Both the position numbers and the translations under genes were made by a program. A stretch of DNA of 44,743 nt from Bacteroidales bacterium (GTDB taxonomy: Bacteria; Bacteroidota; Bacteroidia; Bacteroidales; Muribaculaceae). The notes below the pieces were generated by a model. It searched no databases and had not been told where the DNA came from. It saw only the letters and a program-made list of their open reading frames with translations. Shown here in pieces: positions 26,279 to 34,870 of the stretch. Where the stretch lies: NCBI GenBank assembly GCA_004552485.1, contig SFOH01000009.1, forward strand, positions 1 to 44,743, written 5' to 3'. Every line of letters starts with the position of its first letter. Position 1 is the stretch's first letter.

Positions 26279-28747
26279 ATGTATGTAAATGTGATTGTAC
26301 CGGTTCCGCTGGAGCCTTCGTTCACCTACCGCGTCCCCGACGAGATGGCCGAGAGGGTGAAGGTTGGCTCGCGCGTCACCGTGCCCTTCGGCCGCGGCCG
26401 CTTCTACACGGCCATTGTCGAGAGTATCCTGCCGGTCAAGCCCCAGACGCGTTTCGAGATTAAGGATGTGGTGGACGTGCCCGACACGGAGCCGGTGCTT
26501 CGCCATCCCCAGATGAAGCTGTGGGACTGGATTTCGGACTACTACCTGTGCTCGCGCGGCGACGTGATGCGCGCCGCCCTCCCCGCCGGCCTGAAGGTGG
26601 AGTCGGAGACGTCCGTGGAGGTCAATCCCGACATGGAGGCCGAGGACGCCGCCGCCATCCTCACTCCCCGCGAGCTGCAGATATGGCAGACGCTGAAGGT
26701 GAACGGGCGCACCAAACTCGACATCCTGGGCCGCGACACCGAGGTGAAAAACATCGGGTCGGTGGCGCAGAAGATGCTTGACAAGGGCGCGGTGGTCATC
26801 TCCGAGAAAATCCTCGAACGCTTCCGTCCCAAGCGGGAGACGTTTGTCGAGCCGGCCTTCGAGCGCGGCAATGCCGAGGCTCTGCGCACCGCTTTCGAGA
26901 GCATGTCGCGTGCGCCGCGCCGCGAGAAAGCGCTGATGACACTGTTGGAGATGAGCGCGTTCATGCACCCCGAACGTCCGCAGCAGCCGGTTCCGCGCCG
27001 CGAGCTCATGGAGCGCGCCGGCGTCACCACGGAGACCGTGCGCCAGCTCGAACAGAAAGGCCTCGTGCGCACCTTTGCCCGCGAGGTGTCGCGCTTCTCG
27101 TCCGACATCAAAGGCAGCGGCGTGCTGCCTACGCTCTCGCCGGCCCAGCAGACTGCCCTGAACGAGCTGCTGGACTCGTGCCGCACGAAGAAGGTGACCC
27201 TATTGCACGGCGTCACCGCCTCGGGCAAGACGGAGATTTACATGCACCTCATCGACAAGGTGTTGCGCGACGGACGCCAGGTGCTCTACCTCGTTCCCGA
27301 GATTGCTCTCACCACGCAGCTTACCGAGCGCATCCGCCGTGTCTTCGGCGACAAGGTGCTCATCTACCACTCGCGCTTCACCGACAATCAGCGCGCCGAA
27401 ATCTGGCGCATGATGCTCCGCGACAACGCCCCGCGCATCATCATCGGCGCCCGCTCCGCCGTCTTCCTGCCCTTCGCACAGTTGGGGCTGGTGATTGTGG
27501 ACGAGGAGCACGAGTCGAGCTACAAGCAGTTCGACCCCGCGCCGCGCTACAATGCCCGCGACGTGGCCATCGTGCTGGCCGGCATGCACGGCGCGCGCAC
27601 CGTCTTAGGCAGCGCCACGCCCACCGTGGAGACGTACTACAAGGCGCAGACCGGGAAATTCGGCCTGGTCGAACTCACCGAGCGCTACACTCATGTGCAG
27701 CTGCCGACAATCGAGGTCGTAGACATGAACCGCGAGTTCCAGCGCCGCGCCATTCAGGGCGTCTTTGCCGAGCTCACCGTCGACGCCGCCCGCGAGGCGC
27801 TGCGCGACTCCGGCCAGGTGATTGTCTTCCACAACCGCCGCGGCTTCGCGCCCATGTCGCGCTGCAAGGCCTGCGCCCACATTCCACACTGCGACAACTG
27901 CGACGTGTCGCTCACCTATCACCGCGCCTTCGACAAACTGGTGTGCCACTACTGCGGCGCCGTCTACGATGTGCCGCGCATCTGCCCCGTCTGTCACGAG
28001 CCGGCCATGGAGGTGGTGGGCTTCGGCACCGAGCGCGTCGAGGACGACGTCGCCCGCTTCTTCCCGAAGGCACGAATGTTGCGAATGGACCTCGACACCA
28101 CCCGCAACAAGGACGACTATTCGCGCATAATCGACACGTTCTCAGCACATAAGGCCGACATACTCGTGGGCACGCAGATGGTCACCAAAGGACTCGACTT
28201 CGCCGACGTCTCGCTGGTGGCCGTGCTCTCGGCCGACCTCATCATCAACTATCCCGACTTCCGCGCCGCCGAGCGCGCCTTCAACATGCTGGAGCAGGTC
28301 GCAGGACGTGCCGGACGCCAGCAGAAGCCCGGCCGCGTGATGGTGCAGACGCGTCAGCCCGAGCACCCCGTCATTCAGCTGCTGAAAGAGCATGACTATC
28401 AGGGCTTTTACCGCCACGAGCTGGAGGAGCGCCGGGCCTACAACTATCCGCCCTTCGCGCGCATCATCTATGTGAACGTGCGCCATCGCGATGCCGCGCG
28501 CATCCAGGCCGTCGCCAACCGTTATGCCGAACACCTGCGCATGCTCTTCGGCAACCGCGTCTTCGGCCCCGAGGAGCCGTATGTCTCGCGCATTCAGAAC
28601 CAGTATATCCGCAAGATAATGCTGAAGATAGAGCCGACCGTGGCCATGAACGCCGTGCGCGATGCCCTGCGCAGCGCCTACCAGACCCTGTTGTCGATGC
28701 CCGACATGAACGGTACCACCGTCTTCTACGACGTCGACCCCCAATAA
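26279..28747 (+). CDS. priA: Primosomal replication-restart helicase PriA
   Basis: An 822-residue superfamily 2 helicase that reloads the replisome at stalled forks. The N-terminal DNA-binding domain begins VNVIVPVPLEPSFTYRVP. Walker A is GVTASGKTEIY, the DEAH-type box reads DEEHESSYKQ, and a zinc region with eight cysteines (CKACAHIPHCDNCD and CHYCG...CPVCHE) lies between the helicase lobes. Motif VI is QVAGRAGRQQKPG. I chose ATG 26279 because it gives the family N terminus; the frame opens 15 codons earlier inside the tkt terminator region. It is followed by a very strong terminator. Confidence 0.96.
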   Translation: MYVNVIVPVPLEPSFTYRVPDEMAERVKVGSRVTVPFGRGRFYTAIVESILPVKPQTRFEIKDVVDVPDTEPVLRHPQMKLWDWISDYYLCSRGDVMRAALPAGLKVESETSVEVNPDMEAEDAAAILTPRELQIWQTLKVNGRTKLDILGRDTEVKNIGSVAQKMLDKGAVVISEKILERFRPKRETFVEPAFERGNAEALRTAFESMSRAPRREKALMTLLEMSAFMHPERPQQPVPRRELMERAGVTTETVRQLEQKGLVRTFAREVSRFSSDIKGSGVLPTLSPAQQTALNELLDSCRTKKVTLLHGVTASGKTEIYMHLIDKVLRDGRQVLYLVPEIALTTQLTERIRRVFGDKVLIYHSRFTDNQRAEIWRMMLRDNAPRIIIGARSAVFLPFAQLGLVIVDEEHESSYKQFDPAPRYNARDVAIVLAGMHGARTVLGSATPTVETYYKAQTGKFGLVELTERYTHVQLPTIEVVDMNREFQRRAIQGVFAELTVDAAREALRDSGQVIVFHNRRGFAPMSRCKACAHIPHCDNCDVSLTYHRAFDKLVCHYCGAVYDVPRICPVCHEPAMEVVGFGTERVEDDVARFFPKARMLRMDLDTTRNKDDYSRIIDTFSAHKADILVGTQMVTKGLDFADVSLVAVLSADLIINYPDFRAAERAFNMLEQVAGRAGRQQKPGRVMVQTRQPEHPVIQLLKEHDYQGFYRHELEERRAYNYPPFARIIYVNVRHRDAARIQAVANRYAEHLRMLFGNRVFGPEEPYVSRIQNQYIRKIMLKIEPTVAMNAVRDALRSAYQTLLSMPDMNGTTVFYDVDPQ

Positions 28748-28770
28748 CCTCCGGACGTCACAGATATAAA

Positions 28771-28824
28771 CAGCGCCGGCACATCCCCGCCGAATATGTG
28801 GGGATGTGCCGGCGCTGGTTTTTT
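28771..28824 (+). terminator. Strong intrinsic terminator after priA
   Basis: An 18-bp perfect stem (28771-28788 with 28800-28817) with an 11-nt loop, then TTTTTT at 28819-28824. It sits between convergent priA and the fimbrillin gene, so it may serve both strands, although only the plus side has a good U-tract. Confidence 0.9.
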
Positions 28825-28835
28825 CGTGGAACCAA

Positions 28836-29879
28836 TCAGTAGAGTTCGCCGGCCACGAGGCTGGAGAAGTCGGGATATTCGTCCACGGAGATGGCGTTGG
28901 AGAATGAGCCTGCCAGCTCGGGATGGCCTACGCGGACGGTGTAGACGTAGCGGTTGCCGCTGAGCCACTCGGGATGATTGCCGCTCTGGAGGGCATAGTA
29001 GATGAAGGCTGTCTGAGTGTCGGCATCGTAGCCGGGGAGAGTGCTGTCAAGAGGCCAGGTGACCTGCTTGGTGAACTTGTCGGAGAGGCGGCAGCGAACG
29101 CGAAGGATGAATCCGGACTCGTGGTCGCCGATGGCGCATTCCTTGACTGTCTGGGGGATGGAGTACATGATGCCCGTGTTGTTGAGCTCGCGGGGCACGT
29201 CGGAGAGGCGTGTCTCGTCGCCGTTGTAGAGCACCAGAGTCTTGGCGTCGGAGAGGTCCGACCATGTGCCGCGCACGGTGGTGGTGGCGGTGGTGTTCTC
29301 GCCGGGGAAGGTGAATGTGCCGGAAGTGAGCGTGTTCATGATTTCGACGCTGCGGACGTCGACGTTGATGTTGTGGTCAACATTGCGGAGCATGCGGAAG
29401 CGCACCTGGCTGAGGGCGTGGCGCAGGTAAACTTTCACCTGCTTCGTGGCCTCGGTCTCGCCGAGGTTGACGCCGTAGAGGAAGTCGGTGACGCCGTCGT
29501 TGCGGAATGAGTTGAAGACGAGGGGCGATGAGCCGGTGACATGGATGTCGGCATTGACGTCGATGGGCACGTAGGTGTAGAAATCGACGGGGATGAGCTC
29601 GGGCCAGGGCTTGGGGTTGATGTACGACCATGAGCCGCCGGTCTGGCGGTTGACTTCGACGCCGTTGAGAATCACCTCGCCGTTGGCAAAGCCGTAGGCG
29701 CGGAACTGCTGGAGGTTGCTGTTGGTGATTGTGGCGCGTGAGGCCTTGGGGGCGTAGGCGCTGAAGGTGATGGGTACGTCGGTGTGTGTCAGACGGTTGA
29801 TATCGTCGTCGTTAGAGCATGCCGAGGTCAGGATAAGGGAGGCCATCGAGAGGCCCAACAGGATTTTCGGACACTTCAT
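28836..29879 (-). CDS. Fimbrillin-family surface lipoprotein
   Basis: A 347-residue lipoprotein with a type II signal peptide ending in the lipobox LTSAC (Cys about 21) and an acidic SNDDD after it, as in Bacteroidales surface lipoproteins. The body matches the fimbrillin/Mfa-like plan: PITFSAYAPKASRATITN, QQFRAYGFANGE, then a hydrophobic WPELIPVDFYTYVP stretch, and LRHALSQVRFRMLRN mid-protein. Such proteins form pilus subunits or tip proteins. No FimA operon partners are present; instead it follows the LptF/G gene by 66 bp. It might be a stand-alone fimbrial or adhesion subunit. Confidence 0.85.
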   Translation of the reverse strand: MKCPKILLGLSMASLILTSACSNDDDINRLTHTDVPITFSAYAPKASRATITNSNLQQFRAYGFANGEVILNGVEVNRQTGGSWSYINPKPWPELIPVDFYTYVPIDVNADIHVTGSSPLVFNSFRNDGVTDFLYGVNLGETEATKQVKVYLRHALSQVRFRMLRNVDHNINVDVRSVEIMNTLTSGTFTFPGENTTATTTVRGTWSDLSDAKTLVLYNGDETRLSDVPRELNNTGIMYSIPQTVKECAIGDHESGFILRVRCRLSDKFTKQVTWPLDSTLPGYDADTQTAFIYYALQSGNHPEWLSGNRYVYTVRVGHPELAGSFSNAISVDEYPDFSSLVAGELY

Positions 29880-29912
29880 GGGATTGAGGATTTTTATGAT
29901 TGTTGTTTATGT

Positions 29913-29924
29913 TTAAGCGCTTAA
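29913..29924. promoter_or_regulatory. TTAAGCGCTTAA palindrome before the fimbrillin gene
   Basis: A perfect 12-bp palindrome in the 66-bp gap between the LptF/G gene and the fimbrillin gene. No TAnnTTTG promoter is visible there. It could be an operator or a weak hairpin; function is unknown. Confidence 0.35.
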
Positions 29925-29945
29925 CTATCAGTTGCTTATGTTTGT

Positions 29946-31241
29946 TTACCGCGAGGCTCTGAAGTAGAGCACTATGGCGATGATGATGAATACGATGTTG
30001 GGGATCCACATGGCAATCATGGGCGAGGTGAGGCCGGAGAGGGCGAAACTCTGTGTGACTGTCATGAACATAATGTAGCTGAAGGCGAGCACCAGGCCGA
30101 TGCCGATGTTTACGCCCATGCCGCCACGGCCGCGGCGTCGCGAGGAGAGGGCCATGCCGATGACGGTGAGGATGAATGCGGCGGCGGTCATGGCTATGCG
30201 GCGGTGGTATTCCACCTCGAAGCTCTGAATGTTGCCGACGCCGCGGTTCTTCTGGCGCTGAACGTATTCGCGGAGCTCGGGAGAGGTGAGTTTCTCGTGG
30301 TCGTTGGCGCCGATCAGGAAGTCGCGGGGCTCGAAGGGGATGATGGTGTCGAGCTCGCGGCCGTTGCGGATGACTTCGCGGCCGTTCTTGAAGTCGCGGA
30401 TGACGTAGTCGTAGACTCGCCATGAATAGAGGGTGTCCCAGCGGATGGTCTGGGCCGTGAGGCGTGAGGTCAGCTGTTTGGTCGAGTCGAAGCTCTCGAG
30501 CGAGAATCGCGAGCCGGTCTTGGAGATGTTGTCGTAGCGGCTCATGTAGGCAATCTCGCCAGGGGCGGCCATCAGCATGATGTTGGCGCCGTAGTCCACG
30601 CGCTTGTTCTTGACGTATTTGTCCTGATAGGCGATGCGGTGGACGTTCGCGGGCGGGATGACGTAGGAGGCGAGGATGAAGCTGAAGACGGCGATGAGAG
30701 TGGCGCCCACGAGGTAGGGCCGCATCAGGCGCCGGAAACTCATGCCCGTGGAGAGCATGGCGATGATCTCCGAGTTGTTCGCCAGCTTCGAGGTGAAGAA
30801 TATGACGGCGATGAATGTGAAGAGCGGGGCGAACTGATTGGCGAAGTAGGGGAGGAAGTTGACGTAGTATTCGTTGATGGTCTCGGAGAGGGGCGCCTTC
30901 TGGAAGGCGTCGAGCTTCTCGTTGATGTCGAACATTACGACGATGGCCAGCAGGAGGATGATGGCGAAGACGTACGTTCCCAGGAATTTGCGCAGGATGT
31001 ATCGGTCGAGCAGCGTGAAGGGGAACATGATGGCGATGCGGTGTCCGATGACGCGGCGCAGGCTTCGGCCCGAGCGCGGCTTCTTCGCCTCCTTGCCCTT
31101 CTTGCTCTCTTTGTCCCCGGCGGCAGCATCGGCATCGGACACAGCATCCGCCGCAGCCTCCGTTGTCGGAGTCGGTTCCGGCCCGGCGAGAGGCGTTTCG
31201 CTCCCGGGGCGGGTGAGTGCCGTGTCTTTGTCGTTGTCCAT
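29946..31241 (-). CDS. LptF/LptG-family permease with an N-terminal extension
   Basis: A 431-residue YjgP/YjgQ-type membrane protein, a transmembrane part of the ABC machine that pulls LPS out of the inner membrane. The core begins FTLLDRYILRKFLGTYVFAIILL, followed by VVMFDINEKLDAF, helices with LANNSEIIAML and GMSFRRLMRP, a periplasmic beta-jellyroll, and three C-terminal helices. Upstream is a roughly 70-residue low-complexity tail, first Pro/Thr/Ala/Asp-rich and then Lys-rich, that relatives usually lack. An ATG at 31026-31028 would give the standard length, but the longer frame lies 12 bp after tgt. It cannot be assigned to F or G from sequence. Confidence 0.9.
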   Translation of the reverse strand: MDNDKDTALTRPGSETPLAGPEPTPTTEAAADAVSDADAAAGDKESKKGKEAKKPRSGRSLRRVIGHRIAIMFPFTLLDRYILRKFLGTYVFAIILLLAIVVMFDINEKLDAFQKAPLSETINEYYVNFLPYFANQFAPLFTFIAVIFFTSKLANNSEIIAMLSTGMSFRRLMRPYLVGATLIAVFSFILASYVIPPANVHRIAYQDKYVKNKRVDYGANIMLMAAPGEIAYMSRYDNISKTGSRFSLESFDSTKQLTSRLTAQTIRWDTLYSWRVYDYVIRDFKNGREVIRNGRELDTIIPFEPRDFLIGANDHEKLTSPELREYVQRQKNRGVGNIQSFEVEYHRRIAMTAAAFILTVIGMALSSRRRGRGGMGVNIGIGLVLAFSYIMFMTVTQSFALSGLTSPMIAMWIPNIVFIIIAIVLYFRASR

Positions 31242-31253
31242 TAGCCGAAGGGG

Positions 31254-32384
31254 TTATAATCGTGTGTTGAGGTTGCGCACCATCTCTTCTTTCCAGGGCT
31301 TGAAGTCGCCGGCCTGGATGTGGCGGCGCGCTTCTTCGACGAGCCAGAGGTAGAAGCTGAGATTGTGGATCGAGGCAATCTGCATGGCCAGAATCTCGTT
31401 GGCGGCGAAGAGGTGGCGCAGGTAGGCGCGCGAGTAAACGCGGTCGGTGAGGCACGGGCTGTCTTCCCAGATGGGGGAGAAGTCGTCGGCCCACTTCTTG
31501 TTGCGCATATTCATCGTGCCCTGGGGGGTGAATAGCATTCCGTTGCGGCCGTTGCGCGTGGGCATCACGCAGTCCATCATGTCGACGCCGCGGTCGATGG
31601 CCTCGAGGATGTTGACCGGAGTGCCGACGCCCATGAGGTAGCGGGGACGGTCGGCGGGGAGAATCTCGTTGACCACCTCGATCATGTCGTACATGACCTC
31701 GGCGGGCTCACCTACGGCCAGACCGCCGATGGCGTTGCCGTCGGCGCCCAACTCGGCCACGCGCTCGGCGCTCTCGCGGCGCAGGTCGGGATAGGTGACG
31801 CCCTGGACGATGGGGAACCAGGCCTGGCGGTGGCCGTAGCGGGGCTCCGTCTCGTTATAGTGCTTCCAGCCGCGCTCCATCCATTTGAGGGTGAGGTCCA
31901 GCGACTTGCGGGCGTAGGAGCGCTCGGCCGTGCCGGGGGGACACTCGTCGAGAGCCATCATGATGTCCGAGCCGATGGAGCGCTGAAGCTCGACAACCTT
32001 CTCGGGCGTGAACAGATGGCGGCTGCCGTCGATGTGGCTGCGGAAGTGTACGCCCTCCTCGGTGAGCTTGCGGTTCTCGGCCAGTGAGAACACCTGGAAT
32101 CCGCCGCTGTCGGTGAGGATGGGGCGGTCCCAGCCGTTGAACTTGTGGAGGCCGCCGGCCTGCTCGAGAATCTCCATGCCGGGGCGCAGGTAGAGGTGGT
32201 AGGTGTTGCCCAGGATTATCTGCGCGCGCACCTCCTCGCGGAGCTCACGGGTGTGCACGGCTTTCACCGAGCCGCACGTGCCCACGGGCATGAATATGGG
32301 CGTCTCGATGACGCCGTGGTCGGTGGTGATGAGGCCGGCGCGGGCGGCGGTGCCGGGGGCTGTGGCTTGTACTTTGAAATCCAT
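31254..32384 (-). CDS. tgt: tRNA-guanine transglycosylase (queuosine)
   Basis: A 376-residue TIM-barrel enzyme that swaps guanine-34 for preQ1 or queuine in GUN tRNAs. It has GNTYHLYLRPG, TDSGGFQVFSLAE, GGLAVGEP and the nucleophile region MDCVMPTRNGRNG. The usual zinc site CxCxxC...H is degenerate: aligned to DCDCYTCRNYSRAY, this protein has EDSPCLTDRVYSRAY, keeping one Cys, while the His in IASIHNLSFYL is present. I recall similar losses in other Bacteroidetes TGTs. I chose ATG 32382-32384; the longer frame is inside the upstream gene. A 12-bp gap leads to the LptF/G gene. Confidence 0.96.
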   Translation of the reverse strand: MDFKVQATAPGTAARAGLITTDHGVIETPIFMPVGTCGSVKAVHTRELREEVRAQIILGNTYHLYLRPGMEILEQAGGLHKFNGWDRPILTDSGGFQVFSLAENRKLTEEGVHFRSHIDGSRHLFTPEKVVELQRSIGSDIMMALDECPPGTAERSYARKSLDLTLKWMERGWKHYNETEPRYGHRQAWFPIVQGVTYPDLRRESAERVAELGADGNAIGGLAVGEPAEVMYDMIEVVNEILPADRPRYLMGVGTPVNILEAIDRGVDMMDCVMPTRNGRNGMLFTPQGTMNMRNKKWADDFSPIWEDSPCLTDRVYSRAYLRHLFAANEILAMQIASIHNLSFYLWLVEEARRHIQAGDFKPWKEEMVRNLNTRL

Positions 32385-32406
32385 GGGTGAAGAGTTGATG
32401 CGGGGG

Positions 32407-33348
32407 TTAAGCTTCTTGGGTCTCGCAGACGCCGAAGAGGCACTCGGGATAGGTGCCGTCGGCGTGGAGGCGCTCAAGGTTGCGGCAGACATTGTCGCGG
32501 TCGTCGGCGTAGGTGACGCCGAACCAGTGGCTGTCGGTGGTGAGCACGTCAACAGTGGCGCCGTGGCTGTTGATGAGCGTGTCTACGACCGTGGGAATGT
32601 AGAATTCGCGCTTGTTGTCTTTGCCGAAGAGTTCGAGGAAACGGGCGAATTCGATGGCGCTGGAACGGAAGAAGTCCGGGGTGAAGCCCCAGAGGTTCAT
32701 GGATACGGGTGTGGCGGGGTCGATGCGCACGGGTTGGCCGCTCTCCTCGTCGTAGTAGACGACACGGTGGTCGTCGTCGAACTCGATGCGGCGGCGCTCG
32801 ATGATGTTTTTGAGGCAGGAGTCGGCGTCGACCGAGCATACGCCGCGGCTGACGCTGCCGTTCTCGGTCATGGTGTTGCCGACCTTGAAGGCCACCATGC
32901 AGTATTTCTTTTCATTGCCGGCCGACTGCTTGAGGAAACGTGCAATCTCCTCGAAGGCCGCGCGGCCGTAGAAATCGTCGGCGTTGATGACGGCGAAGGG
33001 CTCGTTGATGGCGTCGGCGCCCATCATCACGGCGTGGCCGGTGCCCCAGGGGCGGGTGCGGTCGGCGGGAACGGTGAATCCCTCGGGGACTTTGGTGGTT
33101 TCCTGATAGACCACGTCGACATTTATGTGACCTTTATAGCGCGAAAGAACTTTCTTGTTGAAATCTTCTTCAAAATCATGACGGATTACAAACACAACCT
33201 TGCCAAACCCGGCACGCATGGCGTCATAGACCGAATAGTCCATGATTGTTTCTGAGTGAGGACCCACGCCGTCGAGCTGTTTGAGGCCGCCGTAGCGGCT
33301 GCCCATTCCGGCAGCGAGGACCAGTAAAGTAGGCTTCTGAGGCTCCAT
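32407..33348 (-). CDS. Sugar-phosphate nucleotidyltransferase
   Basis: A 313-residue Rossmann-type nucleotidyltransferase. It starts with the signature LLVLAAGMGSRYGGLKQLDG and includes AVINADDFYGRAAFEEIA (the metal-binding DD), GSVSRGVCSVDA and a PVSMNLWGFTPDFF stretch. It activates a sugar-1-phosphate with a nucleoside triphosphate; the base and sugar cannot be inferred. The frame is open to 33423, but that would start upstream of the likely transcription start, so I use ATG 33346-33348. It appears to head a run nucleotidyltransferase - tgt - LptF/G - fimbrillin. Confidence 0.9.
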   Translation of the reverse strand: MEPQKPTLLVLAAGMGSRYGGLKQLDGVGPHSETIMDYSVYDAMRAGFGKVVFVIRHDFEEDFNKKVLSRYKGHINVDVVYQETTKVPEGFTVPADRTRPWGTGHAVMMGADAINEPFAVINADDFYGRAAFEEIARFLKQSAGNEKKYCMVAFKVGNTMTENGSVSRGVCSVDADSCLKNIIERRRIEFDDDHRVVYYDEESGQPVRIDPATPVSMNLWGFTPDFFRSSAIEFARFLELFGKDNKREFYIPTVVDTLINSHGATVDVLTTDSHWFGVTYADDRDNVCRNLERLHADGTYPECLFGVCETQEA

Positions 33349-33420
33349 TCGTTGAAAATTCTGTATATGATTAATAAAAATAAGAACGAGAAAAATGAGT
33401 TGGAACGAAAAATGTCGCCA

Positions 33421-33428
33421 CAAAGGTA
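33421..33428 (-). promoter_or_regulatory. -7 element for the nucleotidyltransferase-tgt run
   Basis: TACCTTTG on the minus strand with an A/T-rich flank but no TTTG at the expected place. It gives a leader of about 68 nt and supports the chosen ATG. Confidence 0.55.
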
Positions 33429-33480
33429 TAAAAAAATCTGCACATACGGGTCATGTTCGGGCAAAAACTGACGCGCGAAT

Positions 33481-34653
33481 TCAGCAGAGGCGACGATAAA
33501 GGGCCATGTAGGCGTCGGCCATGGCCGAGGGTGTGGTTATGAGCGCGGCGGTGGGGTGCAGCGTGTGCGCGGCGCGGACGATGGCGTCGGCCGATTCGCG
33601 CAGGTCGGTGAAGGGCGTGGCCAGGCCGTCGGCGTCGGTGAGGAGTTCGGCGGGGGCGGTGCCGGCACGCACCACGGCGGGGGTGCCGCACAGCAGCGCT
33701 TCGGCCACGGTCATGCCGAAGGCCTCGGAGCGCGAGGTGGAGATGAGCACGGCGGCGTCGGTGTAGATCTGCGCAAGCGCCTGTTTGTCGAGGGAGCCGG
33801 GGATGTGGACGACGTTGCCGGGGCCGAGGGTGTTGATGACCTGTGGCAGATTTTCGTGCTCTCGGAGGACAATCACAGGCGGACGGCGTCGGCGGAGGAG
33901 ACTGCCGGGAAGCTCTCCGACGATGACGAGAGGCATGTCGAATAGGGGCGCTAACTCCATGAGTGTCAGCGGGTCTTTGCCGATGGTCCAGCGGTCGGCG
34001 ACGGCCAGTGCGAAGGGGCGCACTCCGGTGCGCGCGGCCGGACGGGGTATCTCGACGCCGTTGGGGATGACGCCGGCGCCGAAGTGAGCGGCGAGGCCTC
34101 GCGAGGGTGCCACGAAGGTGATGCCGTCGGTGTCTTTATAGTGCGGTTTGGTGCTTCGCAGCGCGGCGGGATAGACGTCGGGGTAGGGGCAGCGGGCGCA
34201 GTCGCGGGTGAGGTAGCGGCTGCAGTCGTTGGCCTGCGGTGTGGCGCAGCGTCCGGTGAGCCACCAGTGGTCGTGGAGCGTGACCACGAGGGGAATGTCG
34301 GCGGCGCGTAGAGCCTCCTGCAGCATGGGCAGGTTGAGATAGTAGCCGTGGGCGTTGTGGAGATGCACGATGTCGGGGCGCAGGTGCTCGATGTGCCTCA
34401 GCAGCAGTCGCGTGGACATGCGTGCCGCGAAGCCGTCGTCGCCGCGGAGGCGTGCCGAGAGGGCGTTGAGACAGAGCCCGGTGCGGCTTTCCATGACCAG
34501 GTCGCAGCCCTCGCCGTCGCCGTATCCGGCAACCATGTGCGCGTCGATGCCGGCCGCCAGCGAGGCCGCGTGGATGGCGCGCATGATGCCCGCCACCGGC
34601 GTCACGCCGTGGGCAACGGTATTGATCTGCAGAAGTGTCATGGGTCTGTCCAT
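33481..34653 (-). CDS. GT4-type glycosyltransferase
   Basis: A 390-residue GT-B glycosyltransferase. The N-terminal domain has the nucleotide-sugar enzyme pattern VHLHNAHGYYLNLPMLQEAL and VTLHDHWWLTGRC with a cysteine-rich loop (about CATPQANDCSRYLTRDCARC). The C-terminal domain has VIPNGVEIP and the EX7E motif in SRSEAFGMTVAEALLCGTP. The loop with four cysteines resembles that of some GT4 enzymes with WWLTGRC and may be structural. The start could be ATG 34651-34653 or the internal ATG at 34639-34641. It is a single gene with a weak promoter, divergent with the T9SS-type protein gene. Confidence 0.9.
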   Translation of the reverse strand: MDRPMTLLQINTVAHGVTPVAGIMRAIHAASLAAGIDAHMVAGYGDGEGCDLVMESRTGLCLNALSARLRGDDGFAARMSTRLLLRHIEHLRPDIVHLHNAHGYYLNLPMLQEALRAADIPLVVTLHDHWWLTGRCATPQANDCSRYLTRDCARCPYPDVYPAALRSTKPHYKDTDGITFVAPSRGLAAHFGAGVIPNGVEIPRPAARTGVRPFALAVADRWTIGKDPLTLMELAPLFDMPLVIVGELPGSLLRRRRPPVIVLREHENLPQVINTLGPGNVVHIPGSLDKQALAQIYTDAAVLISTSRSEAFGMTVAEALLCGTPAVVRAGTAPAELLTDADGLATPFTDLRESADAIVRAAHTLHPTAALITTPSAMADAYMALYRRLC

Positions 34654-34701
34654 TGTGTATGTCTTCAAGGTTCCGCGGAGGGGCCTGCGAAAATTCAAAT
34701 G

Positions 34702-34709
34702 CAAAAATA
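34702..34709 (-). promoter_or_regulatory. -7 element for the GT4 gene
   Basis: TATTTTTG on the minus strand in an A/T-rich stretch, about 48 bp before the gene. No good -33 element is seen. Confidence 0.4.
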
Positions 34710-34774
34710 GACAAAATTTCTGAAATAATACGTAATCTCGACACGTTATATGGTCAAGAACGGAAATTATTTTG

Positions 34775-34782
34775 TAACTTTG
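34775..34782 (+). promoter_or_regulatory. -7 element for the T9SS-type cargo gene
   Basis: TAACTTTG lies in an A/T-rich region; the -33 position has only TGGT. It gives a leader of about 85 nt to the TTG start at 34871. Confidence 0.5.
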
Positions 34783-34870
34783 TGGGTAGGAGGGGGCGGA
34801 AAGAGGGTCTGCGACGCGTTTGCGCCCTCGCTGACCGCTCCTCCTCATACGTCACATTTTTCTCTGCATT

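Noticed and set aside
29812..31494. A 560-codon minus-strand frame across fimbrillin, LptF/G and tgt
   Set aside because: It runs through three supported genes, is Arg/His/Pro-rich and has no domain.
34654..34848. Upstream extension of the GT4 gene
   Set aside because: The added residues have no family similarity and cover the A/T-rich promoter region.
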